A stretch of 24,631 bases of DNA from JALZAH01 sp051000755 (GCA_051000755.1 JBPCNZ010000083.1:1-24631), one strand, 5' to 3'; positions 15,409 to 23,900 are shown, numbered from the stretch's first letter. Translations and numbers: made by a program. Notes: a model not told the origin generated them from the sequence alone.

Positions 15409-16206
15409 GTGGCATCAAGGTTGAAGCGCCAGCGGGGAGCCGGAGTCCCGGCGACCTTCTCGCTCATCATCGTGATCGTGGTGGTCGTGGCCGCCGTCGT
15501 GCTGCTCTTCCGCGTCCAGCACAACGCCTCCCAGATCAACACCGAGGCGGCGAGCATTGCCCAGACGGGTAAGGGCATCAACACCGACACCGAGGCCGTC
15601 ATGCAGCTCGACCAGACCAACAAGCTGGCCAGCTCCATCCTCCAATCCGCCCAACCTCTCCAAGGCCAGCTGTCGCAGGTGGTCGATCTGGCCGGGGCGG
15701 TCAACGGCACGGCCGGGACCATCAACGGCAGCGCCGGGACCATCAACACCAGCGCCAAGTCGATCGACAACAGCGCCGGCTCGATCAACACCAGCGCCGG
15801 GGCCATCGACACCAGCGCCAACTCGATCAATGCCAGCGCCGGGGCCATCGACAACAGCGCCAACGCCATCAACGGCAGCGCCGGAGCGATCAACGGCGAG
15901 GCCAACTCGATCAGCGCCAGCGCCGGGGCGATCAACGGGACGGCCAGGGGGATCAATGGGAAAGCGGCCCAGATTCTCACCGTCGCCACCTCTATCCGCC
16001 AGGGCGTCAACCTGATCAACACCAACCTCGACGTCACGCTCAGGGTGGCCGGCTTCATTCTCACCGACGCCAATAACATCATCGTTGATGCCGGCAACAT
16101 CACCAATGGAGCAAACAACATCATCACGCAGGCCGGCGCCGCCAACGTCGACTCGAACTGCATCGCCTTCAAGCTCAAGTCTCTAAACGCCACCCAATGC
16201 CCATGA
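15409..16206 (+). CDS. Membrane-anchored heptad-repeat protein (INxSAxx array)
   Basis: 265 residues from GTG 15409 (GCGAGGAG at 15393-15400). A basic N-terminus (RLKRQR) and one TM at about 17-35 imply the rest is extracytoplasmic. Residues 98-188 are thirteen consecutive seven-residue units of the form (I/V)-(N/D/S)-x-(S/T/E/K)-A-x-x, e.g. INTSAGA, IDNSANA. Ile and Ala recur at fixed heptad positions, which suggests a long thin coiled coil or stalk poor in charge. Two Cys (C251, C264) lie only in the C-terminal tail and could pair outside the cell. The segment before the repeat (GINTDTEAVMQLDQTNKLA) and after it (RGINGKAAQILTVATSIRQGV) match the protein at 17274, so these two are paralogues. 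No function known. Confidence 0.85.
   Translation: MASRLKRQRGAGVPATFSLIIVIVVVVAAVVLLFRVQHNASQINTEAASIAQTGKGINTDTEAVMQLDQTNKLASSILQSAQPLQGQLSQVVDLAGAVNGTAGTINGSAGTINTSAKSIDNSAGSINTSAGAIDTSANSINASAGAIDNSANAINGSAGAINGEANSISASAGAINGTARGINGKAAQILTVATSIRQGVNLINTNLDVTLRVAGFILTDANNIIVDAGNITNGANNIITQAGAANVDSNCIAFKLKSLNATQCP
15700..15972 (+). repeat. 13 x 21-bp coding repeat
   Basis: Thirteen in-frame 21-base units encoding the INxSAxx heptads. They share strings such as AACACCAGCGCC and AGCGCCGGGGCCATC but differ by many synonymous and conservative changes, so the array has been maintained at protein level and not recently homogenised. Confidence 0.9.
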
Positions 16207-16261
16207 CAATTGGATCTGCTTCTCCCGCTGACAACACACCGCTGACGGAGGAACTCTAAAC

Positions 16262-17242
16262 ATGCCACCCGTACAGGGATACCGACCCCGGGCGCTTCAG
16301 AACGAAGGAAACGTCGCGGCCATGGAAGACCGCCAGGCCTACGTGAGCCGGTGGCTCTCGGTCTGGGTGGCGCTCGCCGCCGTCGTGGTTCTGGTGGTCG
16401 TGGTCTACCTGATCTTCATCAGCCAGTCGCTGGCCAACATCAACAGCGGACTGGCGGTGGCCAGGGGCGCCGTGTCCGGCGCCGGCGGCCACACCAAGAC
16501 CCTGCCCAGCCAGATCCAGGGGATCAACTCCAGCCTGGGTGGTATCGACACCGCCCTCAAGCCCATCACCGGTCAGGCCGGCCAGATCGTCACCAACCTC
16601 ACCGCCATCGAGGACAGCCTGAAGACGACCGATGGCTCCCTGAAGAGCACGTCACCCATGCTCGCCCACATCTCGTCCAGCCTCGTGGCCACCTCATCTT
16701 CGGCCGGCAGCATCGCCGGGACGCTCAGTCAAACGGCGCCGACGCTCGGTCAGACCTCCCAGACGTTGGGGCAGACCTCCCAGACGCTGGGCGGTATCAC
16801 CTCCACCTTAGGAGGCGTCTCCTCCTCGCTCGTCAACACGTCGTCGGTCCTGACCAGTGTCCTGGGCCTGGCCGGCCAGATCAACAGCACCCTCAACGCC
16901 GCCAACCTCCCGGCCGGCAACTGCAGCGCCCCTGAGACCAATGGCACCTTCCCGGCCGGCAACACCACACCGGGCAGCTTCGGGTGTGCCCCGAGCCAGC
17001 TCGGCGTCCAGAACATCCACCAGCGGGTGGCTATCGCCAACAACGTGCTGTCCCCGGTCCAATCCGACCTGAGCGCCACCAACAACGGACTGGTCGGCGT
17101 CTCGACTGACCTGGGCACCATCACCGGCGGTTTGACAAGTGTGAACGGCCACCTGTTCAACATCTGCAACAACTCGGGGATCATCAACAATCTTCCAACC
17201 TCGCTCCTCTTTAACCCGGGTACGTGCCCGGCAACCCCATGA
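16262..17242 (+). CDS. Membrane-anchored heptad-repeat protein (LGQTSQT type) with four Cys
   Basis: 326 residues. ATG 16262 has GGAGGAA at 16247-16253; ATG 16322 is an alternative. TM at about 35-53 (VWVALAAVVVLVVVVYLIF) after an Arg-containing N-terminus, so the C-terminal part is outside. Region about 68-215 is helical and Ser/Thr/Gln-rich with a Leu every seven residues: LPSQIQGINSSLGGIDTAL, then LSQTAPT, LGQTSQT (twice), LGGITST, LGGVSSS. The last third has four Cys (C221, C242, C302, C322), an even number consistent with disulfides in the oxidising exterior. It sits 55 bases after the previous heptad gene and 31 before the next, with the same orientation. It is related in architecture, more weakly in sequence, to its neighbours. 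Function unknown. Confidence 0.84.
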   Translation: MPPVQGYRPRALQNEGNVAAMEDRQAYVSRWLSVWVALAAVVVLVVVVYLIFISQSLANINSGLAVARGAVSGAGGHTKTLPSQIQGINSSLGGIDTALKPITGQAGQIVTNLTAIEDSLKTTDGSLKSTSPMLAHISSSLVATSSSAGSIAGTLSQTAPTLGQTSQTLGQTSQTLGGITSTLGGVSSSLVNTSSVLTSVLGLAGQINSTLNAANLPAGNCSAPETNGTFPAGNTTPGSFGCAPSQLGVQNIHQRVAIANNVLSPVQSDLSATNNGLVGVSTDLGTITGGLTSVNGHLFNICNNSGIINNLPTSLLFNPGTCPATP

Positions 17243-17273
17243 GCGATCGAGGACGGACCACAGGGAGCCAATC

Positions 17274-18401
17274 ATGGTGAGCGGGGCCGGCCGAACCCAG
17301 CGTGACGTGGGCGGTGCGGTGGGCGGGGCCATGGTCCTGTTCATCGCCTTCGCCCTCGTCGCCGTCATCCTGCTGTCGAGCACGGTGCTGACCGCCATCG
17401 CCATCAACAACAAGGTGAAAAAGACGATCACCCCCGCGGTGCAGGGCATCAACTCGAACCTGAACTCCGTGCCCCTGCTCGACAAGACCAATGCCATGGC
17501 CGGTCAAATCCTCACCGCCGCCAAGCCGCTGTCGAACGAAGCCGGTCAGATCGTGTCGGCCACCAGCACCATCAACGACTCGGTGGGCAAGATCAACGCC
17601 AGTGCCAACTCGATCAACACCAATGTGAAGGCCATCGACGGACGGGTCACCTCCATCAACGGCAACCTGAACCAGATCGACCCGGCCGTCAGCTCGATCA
17701 ACTCCACCGTCAACCAGATCAACAGCAACGTCGGCCAGATCAACACCTCCGTCAGTTCGATCGGCAGTGACGCCAACGCCATCAGCGCCAGCGTCGGGCC
17801 CATCAACGAATCAGTCAGGGGCATCAACGGGACCTTCGCCAATCTCCTCCCGGTGACGGTCGACATCCGTGGCGTCTCCGGCAAGATGGCGGCGACGAGC
17901 CAGGGGGGCGGCAGCGGCATCGCAGGCATCAACAACCGGGCGGACGCGGTCATCAACGCGGCCGGGCCCATCAAGATTGACACGGCGACGATCCTCGGTG
18001 CCGTGGGGACCATCGGGAGACAGACCGTGGCCATCAACGGCGTGGTCGTCCAGATCGACGCCAATGCGAAAAACATCCAAGGTGCGGCCCTATTAGCTAA
18101 CACTGCTAACAACAACTTCGCAAGGAGGGCGGCAAACGCGGGACCGGCCGCGGCACCCACGGTTGCTCCGAAACCAGCAGCGCCTTCGACGATCAACACC
18201 AATGCGGTGCCGCTCCTCAACGGGATCGCTCCGGTCATCAACGGGGTGGCCCCGCTTCTGAACGGGCTCGCCCCGCTGCTCCCCGGGTTCGTCCCGAACA
18301 CCAACGGGATGGCTCAGGCACCGAACACCGCGGGCTCGACCACTCCTCAGAACCCCAACATGCTCACCAACCTCTGGCAGGGTCTCGGCCTCGGGCTGTA
18401 G
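17274..18401 (+). CDS. Membrane-anchored heptad-repeat protein with NG-x-AP-x repeats in the tail
   Basis: 375 residues from ATG 17274 (CAGGGAG at 17261-17267). TM at about 19-45. Then GINSNLNSVPLLDKTNAMA, matching GINTDTEAVMQLDQTNKLA of the protein at 15409, and a long run of Ile-Asn heptads (INASANS, INTNVKA, IDGRVTS, INGNLNQ, INSTVNQ, INSNVGQ, INTSVSS). RGINGTFANLLPVTVDIRGV again matches the paralogue. A second, shorter array near the C-terminus (residues 314-341) is four heptads LLNGIAP, VINGVAP, LLNGLAP, LLPGFVP. No Cys. It is the last gene of the set; a hairpin follows at 18510. I predict an extracytoplasmic stalk-like protein; no described family comes to mind. Confidence 0.84.
   Translation: MVSGAGRTQRDVGGAVGGAMVLFIAFALVAVILLSSTVLTAIAINNKVKKTITPAVQGINSNLNSVPLLDKTNAMAGQILTAAKPLSNEAGQIVSATSTINDSVGKINASANSINTNVKAIDGRVTSINGNLNQIDPAVSSINSTVNQINSNVGQINTSVSSIGSDANAISASVGPINESVRGINGTFANLLPVTVDIRGVSGKMAATSQGGGSGIAGINNRADAVINAAGPIKIDTATILGAVGTIGRQTVAINGVVVQIDANAKNIQGAALLANTANNNFARRAANAGPAAAPTVAPKPAAPSTINTNAVPLLNGIAPVINGVAPLLNGLAPLLPGFVPNTNGMAQAPNTAGSTTPQNPNMLTNLWQGLGLGL
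18213..18296 (+). repeat. 4 x 21-bp coding repeat (xxNGxAP)
   Basis: Four in-frame 21-base units encoding LLNGIAP, VINGVAP, LLNGLAP and LLPGFVP near the end of the third heptad-repeat protein. The Pro in every unit rules out a continuous helix, so this array should differ structurally from the Ile-Asn array earlier in the same protein. Confidence 0.85.
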
Positions 18402-18955
18402 GGAAACGAGGCGCAGGGGCGGCGCCTGACGCCGACCCCGTCGAGGTCCGGCCGGCGCGGTATCTCGGTGGTCAACTACGGCTCCGGCTTGGGAGCGGCT
18501 AACGGCTCGGGAGTCGTGTGATCAATTTCGGCTCACGACTCCAGAGCTGAGCCTAGGACGGCCCCACGGCGAACCCCAAAATGCCAGTCGCGTCGGCTTG
18601 GCGAACCGAACGTGTCGCCTGGCGGCACCGACGGTTCTGCAGTCGGACACTACCGATACATTGGGTTCAGGCTGTGGCCTTGACCCTGTCGGAAGACCCT
18701 TTGGCCCCGGCCGTTCGCTTGCGCTCCCCGATTCGGCACGGCACGTCGTCCCGTCAATCACACCTGACGGTGGCTCTTTCGTGCCGGCCGGGCTCATGGC
18801 TCTCGGAGCGACAGCCGGCGTCGGGACCCGTTGGTCCACGACAGGTTCTGATGCAGGTCCAACCACAGGAATGTTGAGCTCCGGGGCTGAGGTTGCTGAG
18901 GTGACGCTCCAGGTTGTGAGCGCGCCAGATCGACGTCCTGGCCTCGAGAGTGGCC
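18402..18955. other. Gene-free stretch of about 550 bases
   Basis: No convincing gene on either strand. Open frames exist (plus 18598-19029; minus 18522-18866), but they overlap each other, lack ribosome binding sites and have mixed composition unlike the neighbours; the first also runs into the opposite-strand gene. The only clear element is the inverted repeat at 18510-18542. The stretch separates the 3' end of heptad locus 1 from the 3' end of the minus-strand gene. Confidence 0.6.
18510..18542. terminator. Inverted repeat after heptad locus 1
   Basis: Perfect 9-base arms GGAGTCGTG and CACGACTCC around a 15-base loop, with outer GGCTC (18504-18508)/GAGCC (18549-18553) able to extend the stem with bulges. 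It lies 108 bases after the last heptad gene. No U-tract, so it is either a terminator or a structured 3' end. Confidence 0.45.
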
Positions 18956-20269
<1,314 letters not shown>

Positions 20270-20333
20270 AGCGACAACCTACGCATTCGGGCTGTTTCCG
20301 CCATAGCGCACCTGCGAGGAGTATGGTGTGAAC

Positions 20334-20357
20334 ACGACACGTGAGTCTACGTGTCGT
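20334..20357. promoter_or_regulatory. Perfect 9-bp inverted repeat before heptad locus 2
   Basis: ACGACACGT (20334-20342) and ACGTGTCGT (20349-20357) are exact reverse complements with a 6-base spacer, in the 105-base space between the divergent genes. A TATGGT -10-like hexamer at 20322-20327 would place the transcription start at the left arm. The element could be a repressor operator or a stem-loop at the very 5' end of the message. Confidence 0.6.
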
Positions 20358-20374
20358 CCATCGACTGGGGGTCC

Positions 20375-20644
20375 ATGGTGGGAATGACAGTTGCAGCATT
20401 GACGGGATGGTACGTCGGCTTCTTCATCGGTGCCGTCGTCATCATCATCGTCGTCACGTTGGTGGCCATCATCTTGAGAGTGGCACGCAAAATTGCCATC
20501 CAGGCCAGGTTGGTCACGCTGGCACTCGAGGATTGTCGGGTCAACACGTTGCCGTTGTGGGACATCCAGGCCGTCAACTCGATGGTGACCGACATCAACG
20601 GGAACGCGGCGGCCGCACGAGGCGTCTTGGAGGGCATGCTGTGA
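20375..20644 (+). CDS. Small single-TM protein (locus 2, gene 1), paralogue of the gene at 14541
   Basis: About 89 residues from ATG 20375; GTG 20351 (inside the inverted repeat) and ATG 20384 are alternatives, none with a strong Shine-Dalgarno. TGWYVGF leads into a long TM (VVIIIVVTLVAIIL), then a cytoplasm-facing or external helix ARKIAIQARLVTLALED, NTLPLWDIQAVN and ARGVLEGML. The protein resembles the one at 14541 (TGWYIG start, similar end). From memory, similar ArxI..Q...LxxxxxNTxPLW proteins recur in actinobacteria without a known role. The stop TGA overlaps the GTG of the next gene, so the three genes form one translationally coupled unit. Confidence 0.75.
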   Translation: MVGMTVAALTGWYVGFFIGAVVIIIVVTLVAIILRVARKIAIQARLVTLALEDCRVNTLPLWDIQAVNSMVTDINGNAAAARGVLEGML

Positions 20645-20913
20645 TCCTCGCCCTGTCTCAACAGAACCTCAACTTCTGGTGGATCGCCCTTGGTATGGGT
20701 GTCGTCGTGATCGGCGTGGTCATCGTGCTGCTGTCGCTGCTGGTCGCCTACGTCAAGGACATCGACGATCGGGTGGACGACGCGTGGGAGACCGCGCTCA
20801 AGGTGGCGGAGAACACCACCGCCGTCTGGCAGCTGACCAACACTGCGCAAGCGACCACCGATCTACGCGATGAGGTCCAACGCCATGCCGATCTGCTCTC
20901 GGGAGTTGCGTGA
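20641..20913 (+). CDS. Small single-TM protein (locus 2, gene 2)
   Basis: 90 residues from GTG 20641 (GTGA overlap with the previous stop). TM at about 13-38 (WWIALGMGVVVIGVVIVLL), then VKDIDDRVDDAWETALKVAENTTAVWQL and a charged helix TDLRDEVQRHADLL. The acidic DIDDRVDDAWE followed by an Asn-Thr-Thr turn is the most distinctive part and has no counterpart in locus 1. Membrane-anchored helical hairpin is the likely shape. Function unknown. Confidence 0.75.
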   Translation: MILALSQQNLNFWWIALGMGVVVIGVVIVLLSLLVAYVKDIDDRVDDAWETALKVAENTTAVWQLTNTAQATTDLRDEVQRHADLLSGVA

Positions 20914-21176
20914 TGCTCGCCCTGCATATCGTTCTGACCGTGGTGGTCATCGTGGCCTTCGTTGCCGTGTTGGGCTACTTCCTCAATCGGCTGGCCACCG
21001 TGCTGACCAACGTTGCCCTCAACCTGGCCAAGATCTCCGACGGGGTACGGGCCGTGGCGAAGCAGTGTGAGATCATCGGCCCTGGTGCGGACGCCGTTAA
21101 TGCCAATCTGGCCGCAGCGGCGGGCGGGCTCGGTCAGGCTGCAGAACTCACCGAGGGCATAGCTGCTAAAGGCTAG
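20913..21176 (+). CDS. Small single-TM protein (locus 2, gene 3)
   Basis: 87 residues from ATG 20913, which overlaps the previous stop by one base (TGATG) and has GGGAG at 20901-20905. TM at about 4-25, then LNRLATVLTNVALNLAKISDGVRAVAKQCEIIGPGADAVN and an Ala-rich helix ending ELTEGIAAKG. One Cys (KQCEIIGPG). The LAKISDGVRAVxxQ core loosely matches LTKVIEGVNGIQDQ in the gene at 14830. A strong hairpin follows at 21210. Function unknown. Confidence 0.75.
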   Translation: MLALHIVLTVVVIVAFVAVLGYFLNRLATVLTNVALNLAKISDGVRAVAKQCEIIGPGADAVNANLAAAAGGLGQAAELTEGIAAKG

Positions 21177-21209
21177 AGGCTGAGCTGGTTGGGCAAACCC
21201 GGTTGGTCA

Positions 21210-21243
21210 GGCCCCAAAACCCTCAATCAGAGGTTCTGGGGCC
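21210..21243. terminator. Bidirectional hairpin between convergent genes
   Basis: Arms GGCCCCAAAACC (21210-21221) and GGTTCTGGGGCC (21232-21243) pair at 11 of 12 positions around a 10-base loop. It sits between the stop of the small-TM operon (21176) and that of the convergent CMD gene (21270). There is no U-run after the stem, but the internal AAAA/TTCT gives a weak one on each strand. Confidence 0.6.
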
Positions 21244-21269
21244 CGCGAGCCTGAAAGTCGGACCGGAGC

Positions 21270-22319
21270 TCAGATGGCGCCGCGGGAGCGAAGCACGTTT
21301 TGCATCTGCACTCCATGCACCAGGTCGATTCCCGCGCCAAGAGCAGCGGCAACGTGTACAGCCTCATGCATCTCGTCCGGGCTGGCACCGAGATCGACGA
21401 GGGTGTTGGTGTAGGCGTCGATGCAATACGGGCACTGCTTGGAGTGGGCAACAGCCAGGGCTATCAGTGCCTTCTCCCGCTTCGTCAAAGCCCCGTCCTC
21501 GCCCGTTGCAGCGTTGTAGTACGCCCAGAACTTGGCCATCGTAGGCCCGGCGTGTTCGCCCATCTCCGTGAAGCGGGCGAGGTCCCCACGCTCGTAGTAG
21601 CTCGACCCCACCGTGCCGTTGGTCGGAGCTGCATGCGAGCTGGCACAGGCCGACAGCGCCGCGTGGGCCTCATCGGCGCGCGGGTCACCCGGGTCGATCG
21701 GGCGAAGGTCACAGCCCATCTTGGCGTCATGGATGAGCAGTTCGCCGAGGGCGAACTCGATGGGGCGGGACTGGCCGGCAGCTTCGGCGGTCGGGTACAC
21801 CCAATGCTTGGCGGCGACCTCGGTGTGACAGCAGTACACGGGGGTGCCGTCGCCGCCTTGACACTGGTGGCGCCAGCCCGCCCCGGTGGCGACCGATGGC
21901 ACCGCCTCGAAGACGTTCCCGATCCCGGCGGCTGAACCGCGCAAGTCCACACCCTTGTGGTCGAGCACCGCCCCGATCGGCGGTGTGGCCCCGTCGAGAA
22001 GGTCGTCCTCGGCGACGGGGATGGACGAGAAGATCACGTTGATCCCGCCCACGAACGGGTACTTGATGTAACCCTTCGTGCAACTCGTGGGCTGGGTTCC
22101 CCGAGCGACGATCGCATCGTGGGGGAGATCGTCAACATCAGCCACCTTGATGTGGAGGTGGATCGACGCCGCCGACGCCACCGCCTCAGCGAAGGGAAAC
22201 GACGGATCCAACACGTCGAGCACCTCGGCGATCTCGGGCTTGGTGACCAGACCCAGACCTTCGAAGAACTCGAGCGTGTCGACGAAGGAGTCCCGATCTA
22301 CACCGTTGAGTACCGCCAT
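21270..22319 (-). CDS. CMD/AhpD-like redox domain fused to an unrecognised N-terminal domain
   Basis: 349 residues from ATG 22319, with GGGGAGG well placed upstream. The C-terminal ~110 residues are a carboxymuconolactone decarboxylase/AhpD-type domain: FWAYYNAATGEDGALTKREK, ALIALAVAHSKQ, then C296-P-Y-C299 and EAVHVAAALGAGIDLVHGVQM. That redox CxxC and downstream His are those of AhpD-like peroxidase helpers, closest in wording to the peroxidase-like protein of arsenosugar gene clusters. Residues 1-230 contain HIKVADVDDLPHDAIVARG, YPFVGGINVIFSSIPVAEDDL and at least six Cys (SCTKG, HQCQGG, YCCHTE, GCDLRP); I do not recognise this domain. The fusion suggests the N-domain supplies a substrate or thiol to the CxxC. 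No signal peptide. Confidence 0.85.
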   Translation of the reverse strand: MAVLNGVDRDSFVDTLEFFEGLGLVTKPEIAEVLDVLDPSFPFAEAVASAASIHLHIKVADVDDLPHDAIVARGTQPTSCTKGYIKYPFVGGINVIFSSIPVAEDDLLDGATPPIGAVLDHKGVDLRGSAAGIGNVFEAVPSVATGAGWRHQCQGGDGTPVYCCHTEVAAKHWVYPTAEAAGQSRPIEFALGELLIHDAKMGCDLRPIDPGDPRADEAHAALSACASSHAAPTNGTVGSSYYERGDLARFTEMGEHAGPTMAKFWAYYNAATGEDGALTKREKALIALAVAHSKQCPYCIDAYTNTLVDLGASPDEMHEAVHVAAALGAGIDLVHGVQMQNVLRSRGAI

Positions 22320-22448
22320 GGCCTACCTCCCCAGAACGGGCGCGCCATGCGCCCTCAGCTATGCCCAGAACGCTACGCGCCTCGGGGCCCGTATGCACGT
22401 AGCCTTATGTCGCGAGCAACCTCCGGTGTCACCGCCGTGTCGTACGAT

Positions 22449-22464
22449 GGGAACCTACGTTCGA
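22449..22464 (+). promoter_or_regulatory. LexA (SOS) box upstream of the DUF222-HNH gene
   Basis: GAAC-CTAC-GTTCGA (22451-22464) matches the actinobacterial SOS box TCGAAC-N4-GTTCGA in 10 of 12 defined positions: right half perfect, left half GGGAAC. It lies 24 bases before the chosen ATG, directly after a TACGAT -10-like hexamer (22443-22448), so bound LexA would cover the transcription start. Mycobacterial 13E12 genes, the same family, are known LexA targets. Confidence 0.7.
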
Positions 22465-22487
22465 TGATGGTTGGGGAGGTGGCCGTG

Positions 22488-23750
22488 ATGGTGGCGGTGA
22501 TGGAGAGTTCGGTTTCAGAGGTGGACGTAAGTGGGGACCGGGGTGGCTGGTTGGTGGCGCATCGTTGGGAGATGGATCGGGGCGAGTCGACGTGGTTGGA
22601 GGCTCTGGCGAGGTTCGATCGGGACCAGGGCTGGGCGGTGGATGGGCAGTTGTCGTGTGTTGAATGGCTGGTGTTCCGTACCGGGATGGGCCGGGCCACG
22701 GCGTTTGAGAAGTTGAGGATCGCCCATCAGTTGTGGGCCCGGCCGGTGGTGGCCGCCGCGTTCGCCGATGGGCGCCTGTCGTATTCGGCGGTGAGAGCCA
22801 TCACCAGGATCGACGACCCTGACATTGAGGTGGATCAGGCGCTGGTGGAGCTGGCGATGGCGGGGACGGTGGTTGATGTGGAGCGAGCAGTGCGCTGCTA
22901 TCAGCGTCACGCCGATCAGCATCGAGCCCCCGCCGACGTTGAGAGCCGCCGCGGGGTGCGGATCCAGCGCGGCTTTGATGGTACGGGGCGCGTCGAGATC
23001 ATCCTGAGTGACGTGGAGCTCGAGGAGTTCGCAGCGGTCCTCCAAGCGTTCGTCGACGTCGGATCCCGGCCGGTGACCGAGACTTCAGCTGAGGCGCCCG
23101 ATCCCTCAGGAGAGTCTCCACGTGGAGACTCTCCGGCCGACGACACCAGGGCAAGCGTCGAGTCTCCACATGGAGACTCGGCAACGGGTGTGGGGTATCA
23201 GAGCTGGCCGTCGCGGCAGGCCGACGCCTTGATGGACATGGTCCGGGTCGGCTTGGCCCATGTCGATGACGGCCAGGCGGCGGGCGACGACCGCTACCTG
23301 GTCCATGTCATCGCCGGCCCCGACGGTGCAAGCCTGGTCGATGGCACCCCGCTTCACCCGGCCACCGCGGCCACAGTGGGCTGTGACGCCGCGCACGTGA
23401 CCCATACGGTTGGCGAAGGTGGCGAGCTGTTGGCTTTGGGCCGCAAGACAAGGAAGTGGTCCACCGCCCAACGCCGAGCGACGATGGTCCGCGACGGCGG
23501 GACGTGTCGGTTCCCGGGTTGCTGGCGACGCAGAGCGGACCTGCACCACCAGCAGTTCTGGACCGACGGCGGTCGGACCGACATCGACAACGGCTTCTTG
23601 GTCTGTCGCCGCCATCACGCCCTCCTCCACAACGGCTATCGGGCCATCGGCAATCCCAACATTCGACTGCGGTTCCACCGCCCCGACGGCACCCCTATCG
23701 GTACCACCACGCCACGGTCACGCGGTTGTGCCCGGCCGCCCGGAGGGTGA
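22488..23750 (+). CDS. DUF222 / HNH endonuclease (13E12-repeat family)
   Basis: 420 residues. ATG 22488 follows GGGGAGG at 22473-22479; the frame is open further upstream but without sense. The N-terminal DUF222 domain (about 30-200) is typical: WLVFRTGMGRATAFEKLRIA, LWARPVVAAAFADGRLSYSAVRAIT, VDVERAVRCYQRH. A variable, Ser/Asp/Pro-rich linker (about 195-245) contains two palindromic DNA elements. The C-terminal HNH nuclease has C340-x4-C345, H353-H354, N368, C373 and H376-H377 (CRFPGCWRRRADLHHQQFW ... NGFLVCRRHH). The family is abundant in actinobacterial genomes, often in degraded copies; its biological role is unsettled, though DNA-damage induction is known in mycobacteria. This copy looks intact, and its SOS box is well placed. 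Confidence 0.92.
   Translation: MVAVMESSVSEVDVSGDRGGWLVAHRWEMDRGESTWLEALARFDRDQGWAVDGQLSCVEWLVFRTGMGRATAFEKLRIAHQLWARPVVAAAFADGRLSYSAVRAITRIDDPDIEVDQALVELAMAGTVVDVERAVRCYQRHADQHRAPADVESRRGVRIQRGFDGTGRVEIILSDVELEEFAAVLQAFVDVGSRPVTETSAEAPDPSGESPRGDSPADDTRASVESPHGDSATGVGYQSWPSRQADALMDMVRVGLAHVDDGQAAGDDRYLVHVIAGPDGASLVDGTPLHPATAATVGCDAAHVTHTVGEGGELLALGRKTRKWSTAQRRATMVRDGGTCRFPGCWRRRADLHHQQFWTDGGRTDIDNGFLVCRRHHALLHNGYRAIGNPNIRLRFHRPDGTPIGTTTPRSRGCARPPGG
23109..23134. repeat. 26-bp perfect palindrome inside the HNH gene
   Basis: A perfect 26-base palindrome centred on CACGTG with outer arms GGAGAGTCTC, located in the linker-coding part of the DUF222-HNH gene and encoding ESPRGDSP. Its core recurs 24 bases further on (23159-23180). 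Confidence 0.9.
23159..23180. repeat. Second copy of the palindrome core
   Basis: A 22-base near-perfect palindrome with arms CGAGTCTCCA and TGGAGACTCG around CA. It shares 19 of 20 core bases with the element at 23109-23134 (centre CACATG instead of CACGTG) and encodes ESPHGDS in the same frame as ESPRGDS. Confidence 0.9.
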
Positions 23751-23900
23751 GGGTCCCCGGTTGGTGCGCTCTGCCAAGACCGCGCTCGCCTCCACGAGAG
23801 GAGCAAGACGCTCGAACGTAGCGCTGGCTACCGGTCGGAGGTGCCGCAGGAAGGAGCACGGCGAGGTCGAAGCCGGTGAGGTCTGTAGCCGAGGCCATGT

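Noticed and set aside
21957..22487. Plus-strand extension of the DUF222-HNH frame
   Set aside because: It is antisense to the well-supported CMD fusion gene and crosses the promoter and SOS box; the Shine-Dalgarno at 22473-22479 marks the real start.
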